This document shows, one piece after another, positions 13,380 through 23,660 of a stretch of DNA of 64,000 nt. A program made the translations under genes and the position numbers. A model generated the notes under the pieces. That model did not search any database. It saw only the letters and a program-made list of their open reading frames with translations, and was not told the origin of the DNA. Location: the NCBI GenBank assembly GCA_014898415.1, contig RCTD01000001.1:744001-808000 (forward strand). The letters are read 5' to 3'. Source of the stretch: Stromatinia cepivora. Its lineage: Eukaryota; Ascomycota; Leotiomycetes; Helotiales; Sclerotiniaceae. How positions within the stretch are numbered: the first letter of the stretch is position 1; each line of letters starts with the position of its first letter.

Positions 13380-14350
13380 CGTTTATATTAGAACCAATAT
13401 TAGTATAATTCTTGATATAAACATTATACTCTATAACTTCGTTCCAAAACTCTAATAATAATTCAGCTTCTTTTAGTATTATTCTTATATCTACTTCTGT
13501 AATCTTTATATTCCATTCTATAAGTCCATTTTGATATAAAAAAACAATTATTATAATTTCGGATTATATACCTGATAATTATTCATAAATAACTTATAGG
13601 AATTCTAATACATTATCAATCCTAATTATAATAATCTTTTCTTCAATAACCAATTTCTTTTTCTTTTTCCAAATTTTCAATATTTGAATTATATCGTCTT
13701 TTTGTTTAAATAGTATAATCCAATTTATTTTTGTACAACTATCAATGATTAATATAAAATAACAATTCTTTTGAATCGATTTTGGAAATAAATTTGTAAT
13801 ATCGAAATATATAAATTTGAATCTCTTTGATTTATATAGATTCAATTGCTTCGGAATATAATTGGTTATCTTAATGAATATATATACTTTGCAAATATCT
13901 AATTCAATTAGAATCTTTATTGGTTTGGTTATATTGGATATCTTATATAAATTCTTGATTTTATTTGGATCTAGATGATTAAATCTTCAATATTATAACA
14001 AGTATCTTTTTTTCTCCTTGAATATTAATTCGTTATCGATACCTTTAGTACCATTGATTATCTTTGAAGAAAAACCTTTTTCCTGAACATTTTGATATAT
14101 ACTCGAATAGAGAATTGTATCCTCGTATCCTTTAATTATATATAAAACCATATACATTCTGTCTTATATTTTAGTACAAATAATTTTCTTATTATTTTTC
14201 TTGAAATACATATAATAAAAATTGAATTTTTTTTGCAGCTCTATTTCATAGATCCTTTTTTCTAACAACAAATTTACTCCTAATCCTGGTATATATAACA
14301 TATTTGAAAATAGCATTTTGGAATCATTTTTGTATATTATATCCATTAAA
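13380..14350 (-). pseudogene. Copia pre-integrase and integrase, RIP-degraded
   Basis: 14,164-14,346 (minus) contains LYIPGLGVNLL, the gag_pre-integrase motif of Copia. 13,594-13,845 holds the integrase core start FIYFDITNLFP, with the first catalytic Asp, then ILIIDSCTKINWIILFKQK and a later IIRIDNVLEFL, where the second Asp of the family is visible as RIDN. Both keep long open frames despite the mutations. Confidence 0.87.
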
Positions 14351-14639
14351 CTCTAATAACGATAATACATTATTCCTCTATCAATCTTTATTTTTCGTTT
14401 AGTAATAGGATCTATTAATCTGAATAATAAAAATTAATCAAATATATATAAAAAAGTGTTTATATCAATATACTATTTATTAAAGGAAGCCTTATTAATA
14501 ATCTCCTTTATCAAATTATAATCTTCCTTTATTATATCCTTAATATCGGAGTCTGATTTAAAGATATTATTAATAGGGTATACTTGATCTTTTTTGTTGA
14601 AATGAATCTTCTTCGGATTTGGTGATCCTTTTTTCTTTT

Positions 14640-15290
14640 AATAATGAAGATAATTGTAAAGGAATTTACTGGTTTATATTAAATACAAACAATTTTGTAT
14701 ATAATGATCTTCCTTTTAATATAGATCGCAAGTATTATTTGGGGTCTCGAAATCTGATTCTTGATGTTGAAAAGTATATCTAGATTCTTTTGCAATTTGT
14801 ATTTATTCTAATCCATCTTTAAAACGAAATTCCTTAACCTACAAATACTTAATCTTATTATCGATACTAAAGTTGATTTGAATATTTAATATATCTATTA
14901 TTCCTGAATAATCAATTGGAAGATTATATATTAAAACCAAGAACAAGGCAATATCTTGATATATTGATTAACAATTTTCGTTTGTAATCTTTAATTTCCT
15001 TTTATACTCTTTCAATTTATTCTAGGCTTTGATAATAATTATATCGGAATAGGTATCGGATTGAAATTTGAAATTCTGAATCATCATTATATATATATTA
15101 ACTATAACTACACTAATTCTAGTATATTTTGATTTAAAGTATCTCCAAAGTATATATACTATTAAATATTCGTTAATAAAAGTTTCATCATTATCATTAA
15201 ATGTTATACAAATATACAATAACACATTCGCTTTATTCTTTAAATATTCCGATTTCAACTCAACATTATAACATACACAACCATTGATCT
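14640..15290 (-). pseudogene. Copia Gag (UBN2-type), RIP-degraded
   Basis: The minus-strand 78-codon frame at 15,022-15,258 reads ALLYICITFNDND-like, ILWRYFKSKYTRISVV and IQNFKFQSDTYSD, the pattern of Copia UBN2 Gag proteins. Further down, near 14,700, a broken CCHC-like knuckle region (KDHYIQNCLY in another frame) leads into the pre-integrase part. Position next to the right LTR marks this as the 5' end of the element. Confidence 0.75.
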
Positions 15291-15851
15291 CATAGACAAA
15301 TACTATATTGGATCCTGCAATCTACATATATTCATCTAATATTTGATCAATTATATAAAACCATCCTTTCCCTTTCAATTATATCTTCATTTATCTAAAC
15401 CATCACTTATAATTGTTTTGATCGAGCTTCGAAGAATTGTTTGATTCCGATATTGTAAAGGTTTCTTACTATTTGATAAATATCGAAAATAATCTTCAAA
15501 TTTTTAAAACAATCTTAAAAAATATACAACAAATAGATTCAAAATAATAAAGAAATATAAAAATAAAACAATAAAAAAATTCATAAAATCATATTATAAT
15601 ATATTTTCTTGTAGCTATACGAATTTGCTTTTCGCTTCTACTATAATTCTATATCAATATTATACAAATTACTCTTCACTCTAACCTATAATATTATAAA
15701 TTATAAACTATATTATCGTATTTCAACTCTGCTTCGATAATACTATATGAAAACTCTGATTTTCACTTTGTTTCACCCCTACTAGCTATACTAATCCTTT
15801 CTCGATTTGCTTTACTTTCTAATCACTACTATACAACCAAATCTCATAACC

Positions 15852-16017
15852 TGTTAACTTTTGATACAGGAAATAATAATATTATTGATTATATAAATTG
15901 AACTAAGAATCTATAATTCTAATAAAAATAGAATTGAGGTTATCCCCAAATATGGTTTGTGCACCATTGTAATCACGTGACCTCAATTCTAATCCTATGA
16001 TGGCCTCAATTCCAACA
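15852..16017 (-). repeat. 5' LTR of the nested Copia element
   Basis: 166 bp, less degraded than its partner at 10,540 (it keeps CACGTGACC where the partner has CATATAACT). It is followed by the duplicated TAAAT. Confidence 0.93.
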
Positions 16018-16022
16018 TAAAT

Positions 16023-16600
16023 GCTTATTGATATAAGATCGATTTTGATATCGGAAATTATATATAATTTAATATAAAGAATTACTCTACCCAGAAATTA
16101 TTCAAAAAACTAGATTTCCTAATTCAAGGAAAATTCAAGATTGTTAATCAATTTGGAAACTCTTTCAAGTTCGAATTCCTGATTACAATGAAAATTCATT
16201 CTGTTTTCCTTCCAAATCGATTATGTAAGATATATAACGATCCTCTTCCTAATCAAATATTCGAACCATCTCCGTCTATTAATATAACTGATGATTCGAA
16301 ATGGGAAATGGAGAAGGTTCTAGTAATAAAGAAAATATGAAAAACCCTATTATACAGAGTTTTGTAGTTTAATAGCAATACCGATCTTATTTAGTATCCT
16401 ACTTCCGATCTTAAAATATTATTGTATCTTTTATGCGATTTTCATTTGGTCAATTCAATATTACCTGATCCTTTCAATCGATTAATTGATTGAATAAAGT
16501 TTTATGAGAATAGAGAGGATAATTATAATTATATAGATAACGATTTATCTATAAAATTAAGGGAAAGAAAAGTATTCTTTAATTTAGTAGATTAAATATT
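16023..16600 (+). pseudogene. Gypsy integrase C-terminus with chromodomain
   Basis: Plus-strand reading resumes the Gypsy frame directly behind the Copia duplication. A conserved integrase tail is seen (FKFEFLITMKIHSVFLPNRL, the x-HPVFHP-x-L region of the family). A chromodomain-like segment at about 16,290-16,430 follows (SKWEMEKVLVIKK, TLLYRVL, WYP-like YPTSDLK). Chromodomains guide chromovirus integrases to heterochromatin. Only two or three stops interrupt this part. Confidence 0.8.
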
Positions 16601-16844
16601 ATAATTTTATAATAATGTATATGTATATGATTATGAAAGGATCGAAAATCTATATAAATTTGAGGGAATTTGATTGTATATATATATAGCCCGAATTCTA
16701 TACAATAGATAAATTGCCATCATTAAGATAATACGAAGATAATATATTTCCAAAAATTTATACCTATAATTATTTCAAAAATCATATAAAAAGAAATTTG
16801 AATATAATAAAAACGAAATATAATATTATCCCTATGGATTTCGT

Positions 16845-17150
16845 TCAATTTAATTGATTTGATTAATTTAATCGATTAATTTAATCAATTTCGGAATTAA
16901 CCATATTAACCACCCATTATCATTATATTATAATTCAATCTCCTTCCCTTTTTTATTGAAACTTTTTCCTTTTAAAGGTTCCTTAAATTAAGGAGAATAT
17001 AAATCAATATTAATTTAATTAATTGATGAATGATTTGATCGATTTAATCAATTCATTTATCATTTTGGTCAATTTGATCGATTAATTTGGTTAATTTAAT
17101 CAATTTCCAATAAATTAATCAAATTAACCAAAATGATCAATCTAATTGAT
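16845..17150. repeat. Simple TTGATCGATTTAATCAATT-type repeat in the Gypsy 3' untranslated part
   Basis: Irregular copies of GATCGATTTAATCAATT and its inverted form occur here, between the chromodomain and the polypurine tract. A very similar repeat is seen at 42,683-42,785, behind the LINE remnant. The motif is near-palindromic, so its orientation is uncertain. Confidence 0.6.
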
Positions 17151-17237
17151 TTAAAGCTCATAAATCTTCATAAAACCTGATTTTCGATAAAATAGTAATG
17201 GAATAGAAAAGTGAAATGCTTAAAGGCGAGCTTTTCT

Positions 17238-17251
17238 GAAAGAGGGGGTAA
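17238..17251 (+). other. Polypurine tract before the Gypsy 3' LTR
   Basis: GAAAGAGGGGGTAA lies immediately before the LTR start TATTATG at 17,252. In LTR elements this tract primes plus-strand DNA synthesis. It is one of the few unmutated purine runs in the area and fixes the element's plus orientation. Confidence 0.85.
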
Positions 17252-17533
17252 TATTATGAATCGTGAATTATAGGAGGCTAATTATATGATATCTTTTATT
17301 TCCCATATCAATTAATGAATTGATCATCCATATATATACATTACAATTTATACGATTTAGTATAATAGAAGGATAACCTTAATAACATATACGCACAGTT
17401 TCACAGCTCATAAATGAGTATTTGTGTATATATATCTAGTCGCTCCTTACGAGCTATAGTTCTTCAATTGTAGATTCTAAAGAACATAATTGACCCTGTT
17501 TATTCAGCTCTACTACGGCTCTTGTGCGTCACA
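17252..17533 (+). repeat. 3' LTR of the Gypsy element
   Basis: 282 bp; partner of 5,007-5,288. The duplicated AATAT follows at 17,534-17,538. Confidence 0.92.
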
Positions 17534-17538
17534 AATAT

Positions 17539-20046
17539 AATGAGTAATCTTTATTTAAAATCCGTACAGCAAATCCCAAAAGATTTCTTAAAATTTATTA
17601 TCGAATATATAATTAAAGAATACAATAAACAATAGCTTACAAAAAATTAAATATTTTCAATACCTCAATATTATAAGATTAAGGAAGTATAGAATTTTCA
17701 AATATTAATTCAAAGAGTAGATTATCTTAATAATATATATATTTATAATAAAAACGATTATATTATTTATACAAATTTGTTAATAATTAAGAATATTATT
17801 AATGATATTAAAAAAAAATGTTTTTAAGAAAAAGCAGAATTATATTATTGCAATTGGAATTTTTGATTTTAGAATTAATACAACTATAAATGATCTAATT
17901 TAAATAAAAATAGATTGATTAACCTTTAAGAAAATAAAATATAATCATCTTCGAAATCTATTTCAAATATAATAAAGGATCATTTGCAATTAACAAATTG
18001 AATACTCTTTTAGATATATTATAAAAACCAAAATCATATATTTAATACTGATAATAATACTATAAATTTTGCAATTAAAAAGGATTCATTTGATGAACGA
18101 TTTATTGATCTCTTATATACCAAACTTGATATCAATATAACTTCAAATAAAAAACAGATCTTTTTTAATCTATTTATAAATCATTTTTATTTATAATCAA
18201 AACTACAATAGATAACAGATTTTGAAAATAAAAAATATTTATTCAATATATTATATAAAAAAATCAATTTGTATTAACAAAATCAATTTATTATTAATTT
18301 TCTTTAATATAATCTTTAATTATAAATTCAATAATAAAGAAGAATATGATTTATATTATAGAATTATTGATTGATAAAATTTATCAATATATCGGCAAAT
18401 ATCTTATTCAAATAATTAAACCTTTAGATTTTATTGTAATTTCAAAAAGGAATTCCGAAATGCTTTGTATAATACATAATTTGTATATTATACTTAAAAA
18501 AAGAATATTATTAATAATGATAAAAAAGTAATTCATTTAATAAAACAATCATTGTAAATATTAATTCAATATAAAGGGAATTTCAGATTGAAAAAAATTA
18601 ATCTAGAAATACTTATAAGAATATAGTAATTCACAATCTGTATTACTGGATTAATCATTCTTAATTAATTAGAAATCGATATATTTGTATAACTCTGGTT
18701 TGAATGATCAAATAACATCATACAAAGCTTAACCAGTATATCAAAGTATTTATTGAGAATATAAAATTACTCAAATTCTACAATTGTATTAAAAGGATCA
18801 TAATTAAGATAATCATATTTATAAAAGATTGAATAGAATTATTAATTAATAATTTTTTAAGGAATCCTTATTTCAGATAATATTCAGATTGTTAATATTT
18901 ATTTTGATATTGATATAAATACCAAAAATTTGAATTTATTTCTTATCGATATATATATTCTAAATAAAGATATCGAAATTTATATTTCTAAAATCTATTT
19001 TTGGAATTTTATATTCGAATATAGAACTATAAATACTTTTTATTTAAAATCAATAATAACAAATATTAATATTGATACACTTAGAAAAATTACTATAAAA
19101 GTTTTGTATCGATTCTGGCTTTATTTAAATATCGAAATTGATATTGATATCAATATTATAATATCCTAAAGATCTAATAAATACAAATTTAAAAAAAAAT
19201 ATAGAATTTTATTTAACCAAATTAACTTTGGAAAATATAAATCTATCTAATCAAAGATTAATAAATAAATTTCATATTCCAATATAACAATAAAAGAGCT
19301 CTAATTTAAATATTACTAACGATATCTTACTAAATTATCTTTAAACATTAAAAACTATTAATAAAATAAAGATTCATTCGAAGAATTTATTTTCAATAAG
19401 TATTCCTCCTTATTTAAATAAATAAATTTCTTGATATAAAAATTTCAATAAAAATTATTAATATTAATAGATTCCTATTATTTTGAATATAATATATATT
19501 TTGCTACTTGATTATATAATAGTTCAAATAAAATCGATAATTACAAATCAATCATACAAACGATTCTATATTATTCTAAGAATCTTAATCGCAAAAAAAC
19601 TTTCTTTAAAACAGAAATAGAATATAAATATCCAATATTATTATAATTATATATTATTTCTTATCAAAATCCTTATAATAATTTATTAACAATAAATCCT
19701 TCGTTTCATTTATTTTTGATTTTGTATCAAAGTATACTATCATCATTTATAACTATAACATTTGTATTATCATCTTCGAGCAATCCTCTATATCATCGTT
19801 ACCAAATATCATTATATCCACCCCAATTATCATATCCATCCTAATCATCATATCCACCCCAATCATTATATCCACCCCAATCATCATACCCATTTCAATC
19901 ATCTGATATTTACAATGAAAATATATTGATTAATCCACAGGATTTTTCATTTAATTATAATCCTATTAATTGAATTTCAATACTAAAACAAGAAAATGGA
20001 AAACAGGTTTTTTGGAAATTATAATCAAAAGAATATTTATAAACCA
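17539..20046 (+). pseudogene. Long unidentified coding remnant with a hexapeptide repeat near its end
   Basis: The frame that begins left of the Gypsy (4,735-5,006) resumes here. Several further plus-strand stretches remain open (18,346-18,531 and 18,930-19,169). At 19,800-19,900 an 18-bp unit, roughly CATATCCACCCCAATCAT, encodes about five S-Y-P-P-Q-S repeats in one frame, with one TAA that would have been CAA. Downstream reading continues as DIYNEN..NPQDFSF. The consistent plus-strand signal suggests one ancient gene or large element protein of perhaps 900 codons. I recognise no domain; it could be host or transposon. Confidence 0.35.
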
Positions 20047-20051
20047 ATAAT

Positions 20052-20583
20052 TGTATTTAACTTGGAATCTATTGGTAAAAAACATCTATAAATAGAGATA
20101 GTTATTTTTTATATATACAAATGAATGATTTAACCATAATAACTAAGCAAAAAGAAGTTATATTTACCCTTTCAATGATCTTACATTATCGATAATTGTT
20201 AGTATATAATACTTATTCGGATCTGATCTTTAAACTACCTAAATCATATACTAATCCTGAGTAATTGTATCATATATGAACATAATTAATATATTTGAGG
20301 TTTCTACAATTATCCGAATGATAATGATTCATAACAAAAAGCTTCTAATATATACTATATAGTCTTAATAAAAAACAAACTACATTATTAGCCAATAATA
20401 ATCGAATTTTGAATACTCGCGGTATTTCAATTCTCTCTTTTTTTGGCTTGAGAATATCTTATTAAAACATTAAATATATTCAGGAATTTACACAGTAAAT
20501 ATCTACTGGAAGATTTCTACCGAGCCCTAGTTTAACAGAACTCATAAACAATCAGAATACATGATTGCATTATCTCTATTCCA
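20052..20583 (+). repeat. LTR of a second Gypsy family (copy 1)
   Basis: Begins TGTATTTAACTTGG and ends about CTATTCCA, some 530 bp. It is nearly collinear with 31,683-32,746 (copy 2), apart from an insertion there. Differences are mainly transitions, with copy 1 more AT-rich in its first 250 bp. A Gag frame starts immediately behind it, so it is the 5' LTR of a truncated element. Confidence 0.75.
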
Positions 20584-20599
20584 ACAGAACTCTAAGGGT

Positions 20600-21120
20600 C
20601 AGCTATAGCTGCCCTCAACGACCTCAGGAACCACCAAGGTCCTGACCTTACCATAGACTATGTTCGAGCAGCCGTTACTACCCTTGACTTATTGATCCGT
20701 TTTGAGGACCAAATCTCCCGAATTACAAATCTCGAAGAACAATTAAGTACCGTCAACAATAACTTCAACCAAGTATAAGCCAAGTTGAACGAGGCTCATA
20801 CAGAAAACAGCACTCTGAATTCTGTTTTCACCAATGTCCGACAACAACTCTCGGATGTCCGATAGATAAACTTAGTTCTGGCCCGTCAACCACAAGGAAG
20901 CATGAATACTACCACCCACGCAAAAATCCCTGATCCGGAAAAGTTCACCGGCAGTCGTGAGAAGCTTCGCCCCTTTCTGGCCCAGTTACGCCTCAAGGCT
21001 GCAACTTTCATAGGAAACCAAGAACGCCTACGCTATGCTGTTTCTGTCCTCGACAAGGAAGCCCTGGATCAACTAATGCCGTGTATCCAAGACGACCAAG
21101 TAAAACTAAACGACCTAACC
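20600..21120 (+). pseudogene. Gypsy Gag, truncated, two RIP-type stops
   Basis: A single plus-strand frame of about 170 codons runs from ALNDLRNHQGPD through a coiled-coil-like stretch (ISRITNLEEQLSTVNNNF) to the capsid start KIPDPEKFTGSREKLRPFL and DKEALDQLMPCI. That start is characteristic of fungal Ty3/Gypsy Gag. It is broken by TAA (after FNQV) and TAG (after LSDVR), both one C-to-T step from CAA and CAG. Composition is otherwise normal, so this copy suffered little RIP. Similarity stops near 21,120, before the rest of capsid and zinc knuckle, at a junction with unrelated sequence. The ATG at 20,902 is internal, not the original start. Confidence 0.8.
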
Positions 21121-21949
21121 TATATGGTTAAAAAGGCACAACGTTGTGCTTCTTTTACTCACCCAAATTTGCATAGGAAAATTAATGGGTTATGCTCTTT
21201 TAAAAGAGGGACATTGTGCTTCTTTAGAACCTGCTGAATGTAGTCTCGGAGTTGGAAAGTAGATACCATAAAATCCTTTCGTGATTAGGTTTTGATGAGG
21301 AGATGCAAGTAATTGGCATACAAGGGGATAGACCGTCCAGCTTTACGGATGTAAGGAGAAGACTCAAGAAGCGGCAAATTGCGGTGACTATCATGTTGCA
21401 TCTACCCCTCCAATCGACGATCGATAGGTATTGTCCTTGGCGAAGGGTGGGACAAGGGGAAGTCATAACAGGGAGACATTAGACGCCACTGAAAGTTCAT
21501 CCTTGCTAAGTGACCATCCTCGCTGCTTCGTCATTCATGCAATGACTCGTATCTAGATGCATATCGCCATATCGAGTATGCAATCTCTGGGTCAATAATC
21601 TTGTGTGGGAGACACCTGATGACTGCGACCTCTAATATTCATCCGAACTTCTCTGCGCTCTTTTGCCTTCAAGTTGTATTTGTTTACTATATGGAACTTC
21701 GTGCTCAATTCAAAAAACACAACTTGCCTTGTCAGAATTTGGTTCCAGTTTTCCATGGGATCGGCTAAACTTTGAGTATAAGCAGCTGACTCTCGCTTGC
21801 AAGCAGGAGATGGAATAATTGATTCTAGCGATAGTAACTAAGATGAATTGCTACCCAATTTCCAATTCCCCAGTAGTCGTTGTTGGTCGACTTTGGCTTA
21901 TCTATCCCACGGGATTGTTAAGTGAACAAGCATACTCCTCTCCTCATTT
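21120..21949. other. Intergenic, normal composition; short palindromes at the left edge
   Basis: Starts with the perfect palindrome GCACAACGTTGTGC (about 21,139-21,152). About 70 bp later comes GCTCTTTTAAAAGAGG and a second TTGTGCTTCTTT, so the Gypsy truncation point is marked by small inverted and direct repeats. The rest shows no supportable gene and is probably the 3' flank of the minus-strand gene ending at 21,950. Confidence 0.5.
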
Positions 21950-23491
21950 TCATGTCCTAGTATCCCTCAAAACCCATTCAGATCCGCTCTTCATATATGT
22001 ACAATAAATTTCCGCCATACATTCCGATTTTATTTTGTTAAATTCGGTCATATCTCCACAAGACACTGCTCCGCCAAGATCTGAGAAGACCTGTTCACAA
22101 GCCTTCTCCAAGTGTGAGTCGATCTCTAATATCCAGCACATGAAAGCAGCCAATTGCTTTTCGAGGTAGTTCTCTTCGAGGGCGTTCAAGACTTCGCTAC
22201 AAGGTTCGGCGAACTGAACTTGGGGATTTTGACGATCTGCGTAGGATTTATCTAGGGGATATAGTTAGTAGTGCTTAAGAAATGTTGAGAGAGAAAAAAA
22301 GAGATATAAAATGAATCGCTTACTAGATTCATGGTGAGGATCAGGAACAGTCTTATGAACATCTGATGGCATTTTATCGGAAGATATCTTGGTGTATTTG
22401 CTTGGCCGCTCTGTTTCCACTTCTTCCTCGCTTTCGGTCTCTATAAACCGTTGATCGAATTCATCATTTTCGCCACAGACTCCACTAGAATCATCTAAGC
22501 GATCACTATCTTTATTGTTAGGATGTCAGCACTATCGCTCACTATTGGGTCAATTCTGAATCACCTTTACGTTTCATTCCAGCACTTTGACATCCCTTGG
22601 TATATAGCGGTAGGGATTCCGAATTATGCTCTTTGTTATGAAGAGTATTTTGATATTTCGCCGGTTTCTTCTGTTTCACAAACGGATTGAAATTCTTCCA
22701 TTCGTCGCATACCATACCCTTTTTATATACACTCTTCTGAGTTGTAAAATCATCTGTAAAGGTTCCTCGACATCTTTTATCAATCGTTTTCCAAAAAGAT
22801 GAAAGTACTGCTCCTCCAGACGATATGAATACCCGGAATCTCTTGGCCTGGGAAAGGGACTGTATCTCCTTCAGTAGATCCAAGACATTATCCGATATAG
22901 GAGTGAAGGGACAATTTTGACATGGGGGCATGAATACTGTGCCATGATCGTGGAGCTTAAACAATGTACAGCAAAGAGAGCTCTCATCGGCCATTATACC
23001 AGCATTTCGTATACTAGCGTAAGTGTCGAAACAATACTTAGACTGCGAATAGTCTAAGGAGAGACAGTTATTATCCGTATCCCGATCAATCAAACTGCCT
23101 TTGACAACGAAGTAGAGAGACTTTGTACGTATATGAGAGGATTTGGGGTTCGCGCTAACTGAAACTGATATGCTGAACCAAAAGAGCAATTCGGGGTTTT
23201 CGTCTGTACCAAGTTGTATATTCATTCGGAGTTGGTGATGGTCTGCACCGATAAAGTGAGCTGAACGATTATTTGTCCACCTGATAACGACTGGTAAATC
23301 TGTAATGCAGTTCTCCGGAAGAAAATCCGACGACGCAGGTTTGGATATCCAATTCTGGGAGGAAAGAGGGTTAGCTTTTATAGAGAGAGGGAAATAGGGA
23401 GAGAGAATAGAGGAAAAAGAGAATAGAGGAAATATACCGCTGTTTTTGATAGGACCGACGAGTCTTTGGAGGGGCACATTGGATCATCCAT
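21950..23491 (-). CDS. Four-exon gene, 438-aa protein of unknown function
   Basis: Exon model on the minus strand: 23,491-23,438, 23,354-22,565, 22,494-22,324, 22,251-21,950; 1,317 nt, 438 residues. Intron 1 (83 nt) has GTATAT, GCTAAC and CAG. Intron 3 (72 nt) has GTAAGC, TACTAAC and CTAG. Intron 2 (70 nt, GTGATT..TTAG) has a weak donor; an alternative GTGAGC donor about 25 nt downstream exists but would give an intron of only about 37 nt. All joins keep frame. The start MDDPMCPSK was chosen because the longer single-exon reading from 23,477 would translate intron 1. Visible features: no signal peptide or membrane segment; many Cys in residues 130-190; SSGGAVLSSFWK near residue 225; a Lys-rich part; then an acidic run of Glu/Thr (ESEEEVETE) near residue 320; and a predicted helical C-terminus. 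I do not recognise the family. It is intact although RIP-degraded DNA lies on both sides. Confidence 0.75.
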
Positions 23492-23660
23492 AGCGGCCTA
23501 TTGTTATACGGTATTCAAGATAGAACGTCTGGAAAAACAATTGTTAGCGCTATTCTGATAGATAATAAGATAATACTGATAGAAAAAGTCTTGGAATACT
23601 ATCCTCAATAATCAAGAAACCAAACTCGATGTAAAGAGAAAATACTAGGTCTCCTTACTA

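Larger units (their letters stand above)
10540..16017 (-). mobile_element. Complete minus-strand Copia LTR retrotransposon nested in the Gypsy integrase
   Basis: Two 166-bp LTRs (10,540-10,705 and 15,852-16,017) share TGTTAAC at the left edge and CCAACA / CCAATA at the right. They are flanked by identical 5-bp duplications TAAAT (10,535-10,539 and 16,018-16,022). Reading the minus strand from right to left gives Gag, pre-integrase, integrase, reverse transcriptase: the Copia order. Hand alignment of the LTRs gave about 26 differences, all transitions. Removing the element plus one TAAAT restores one uninterrupted Gypsy reading frame (..KISKSIN joined to AY-YKIDFDIGNYI), direct proof of the order of insertion. 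All domains carry RIP-type stops. Confidence 0.95.
5007..17533 (+). mobile_element. Complete Gypsy (chromodomain-type) LTR retrotransposon, RIP-degraded, split by a nested Copia
   Basis: Two 282-bp LTRs (5,007-5,288 and 17,252-17,533) begin TGTCACG / TATTATG and end GCATTATA / GCGTCACA, differing almost only by transitions. The element is flanked by identical 5-bp duplications AATAT (5,002-5,006 and 17,534-17,538). Internal order on the plus strand is Gag-like region, reverse transcriptase, RNase H, integrase, chromodomain, polypurine tract and 3' LTR: the Ty3/Gypsy order with a C-terminal chromodomain. A 5.5-kb Copia element (10,540-16,017) sits inside the integrase tail. Without it the Gypsy is about 7.0 kb, a normal length. 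Stops throughout every domain make it dead. Confidence is high because LTRs, duplications, gene order and polypurine tract all agree. Confidence 0.93.
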
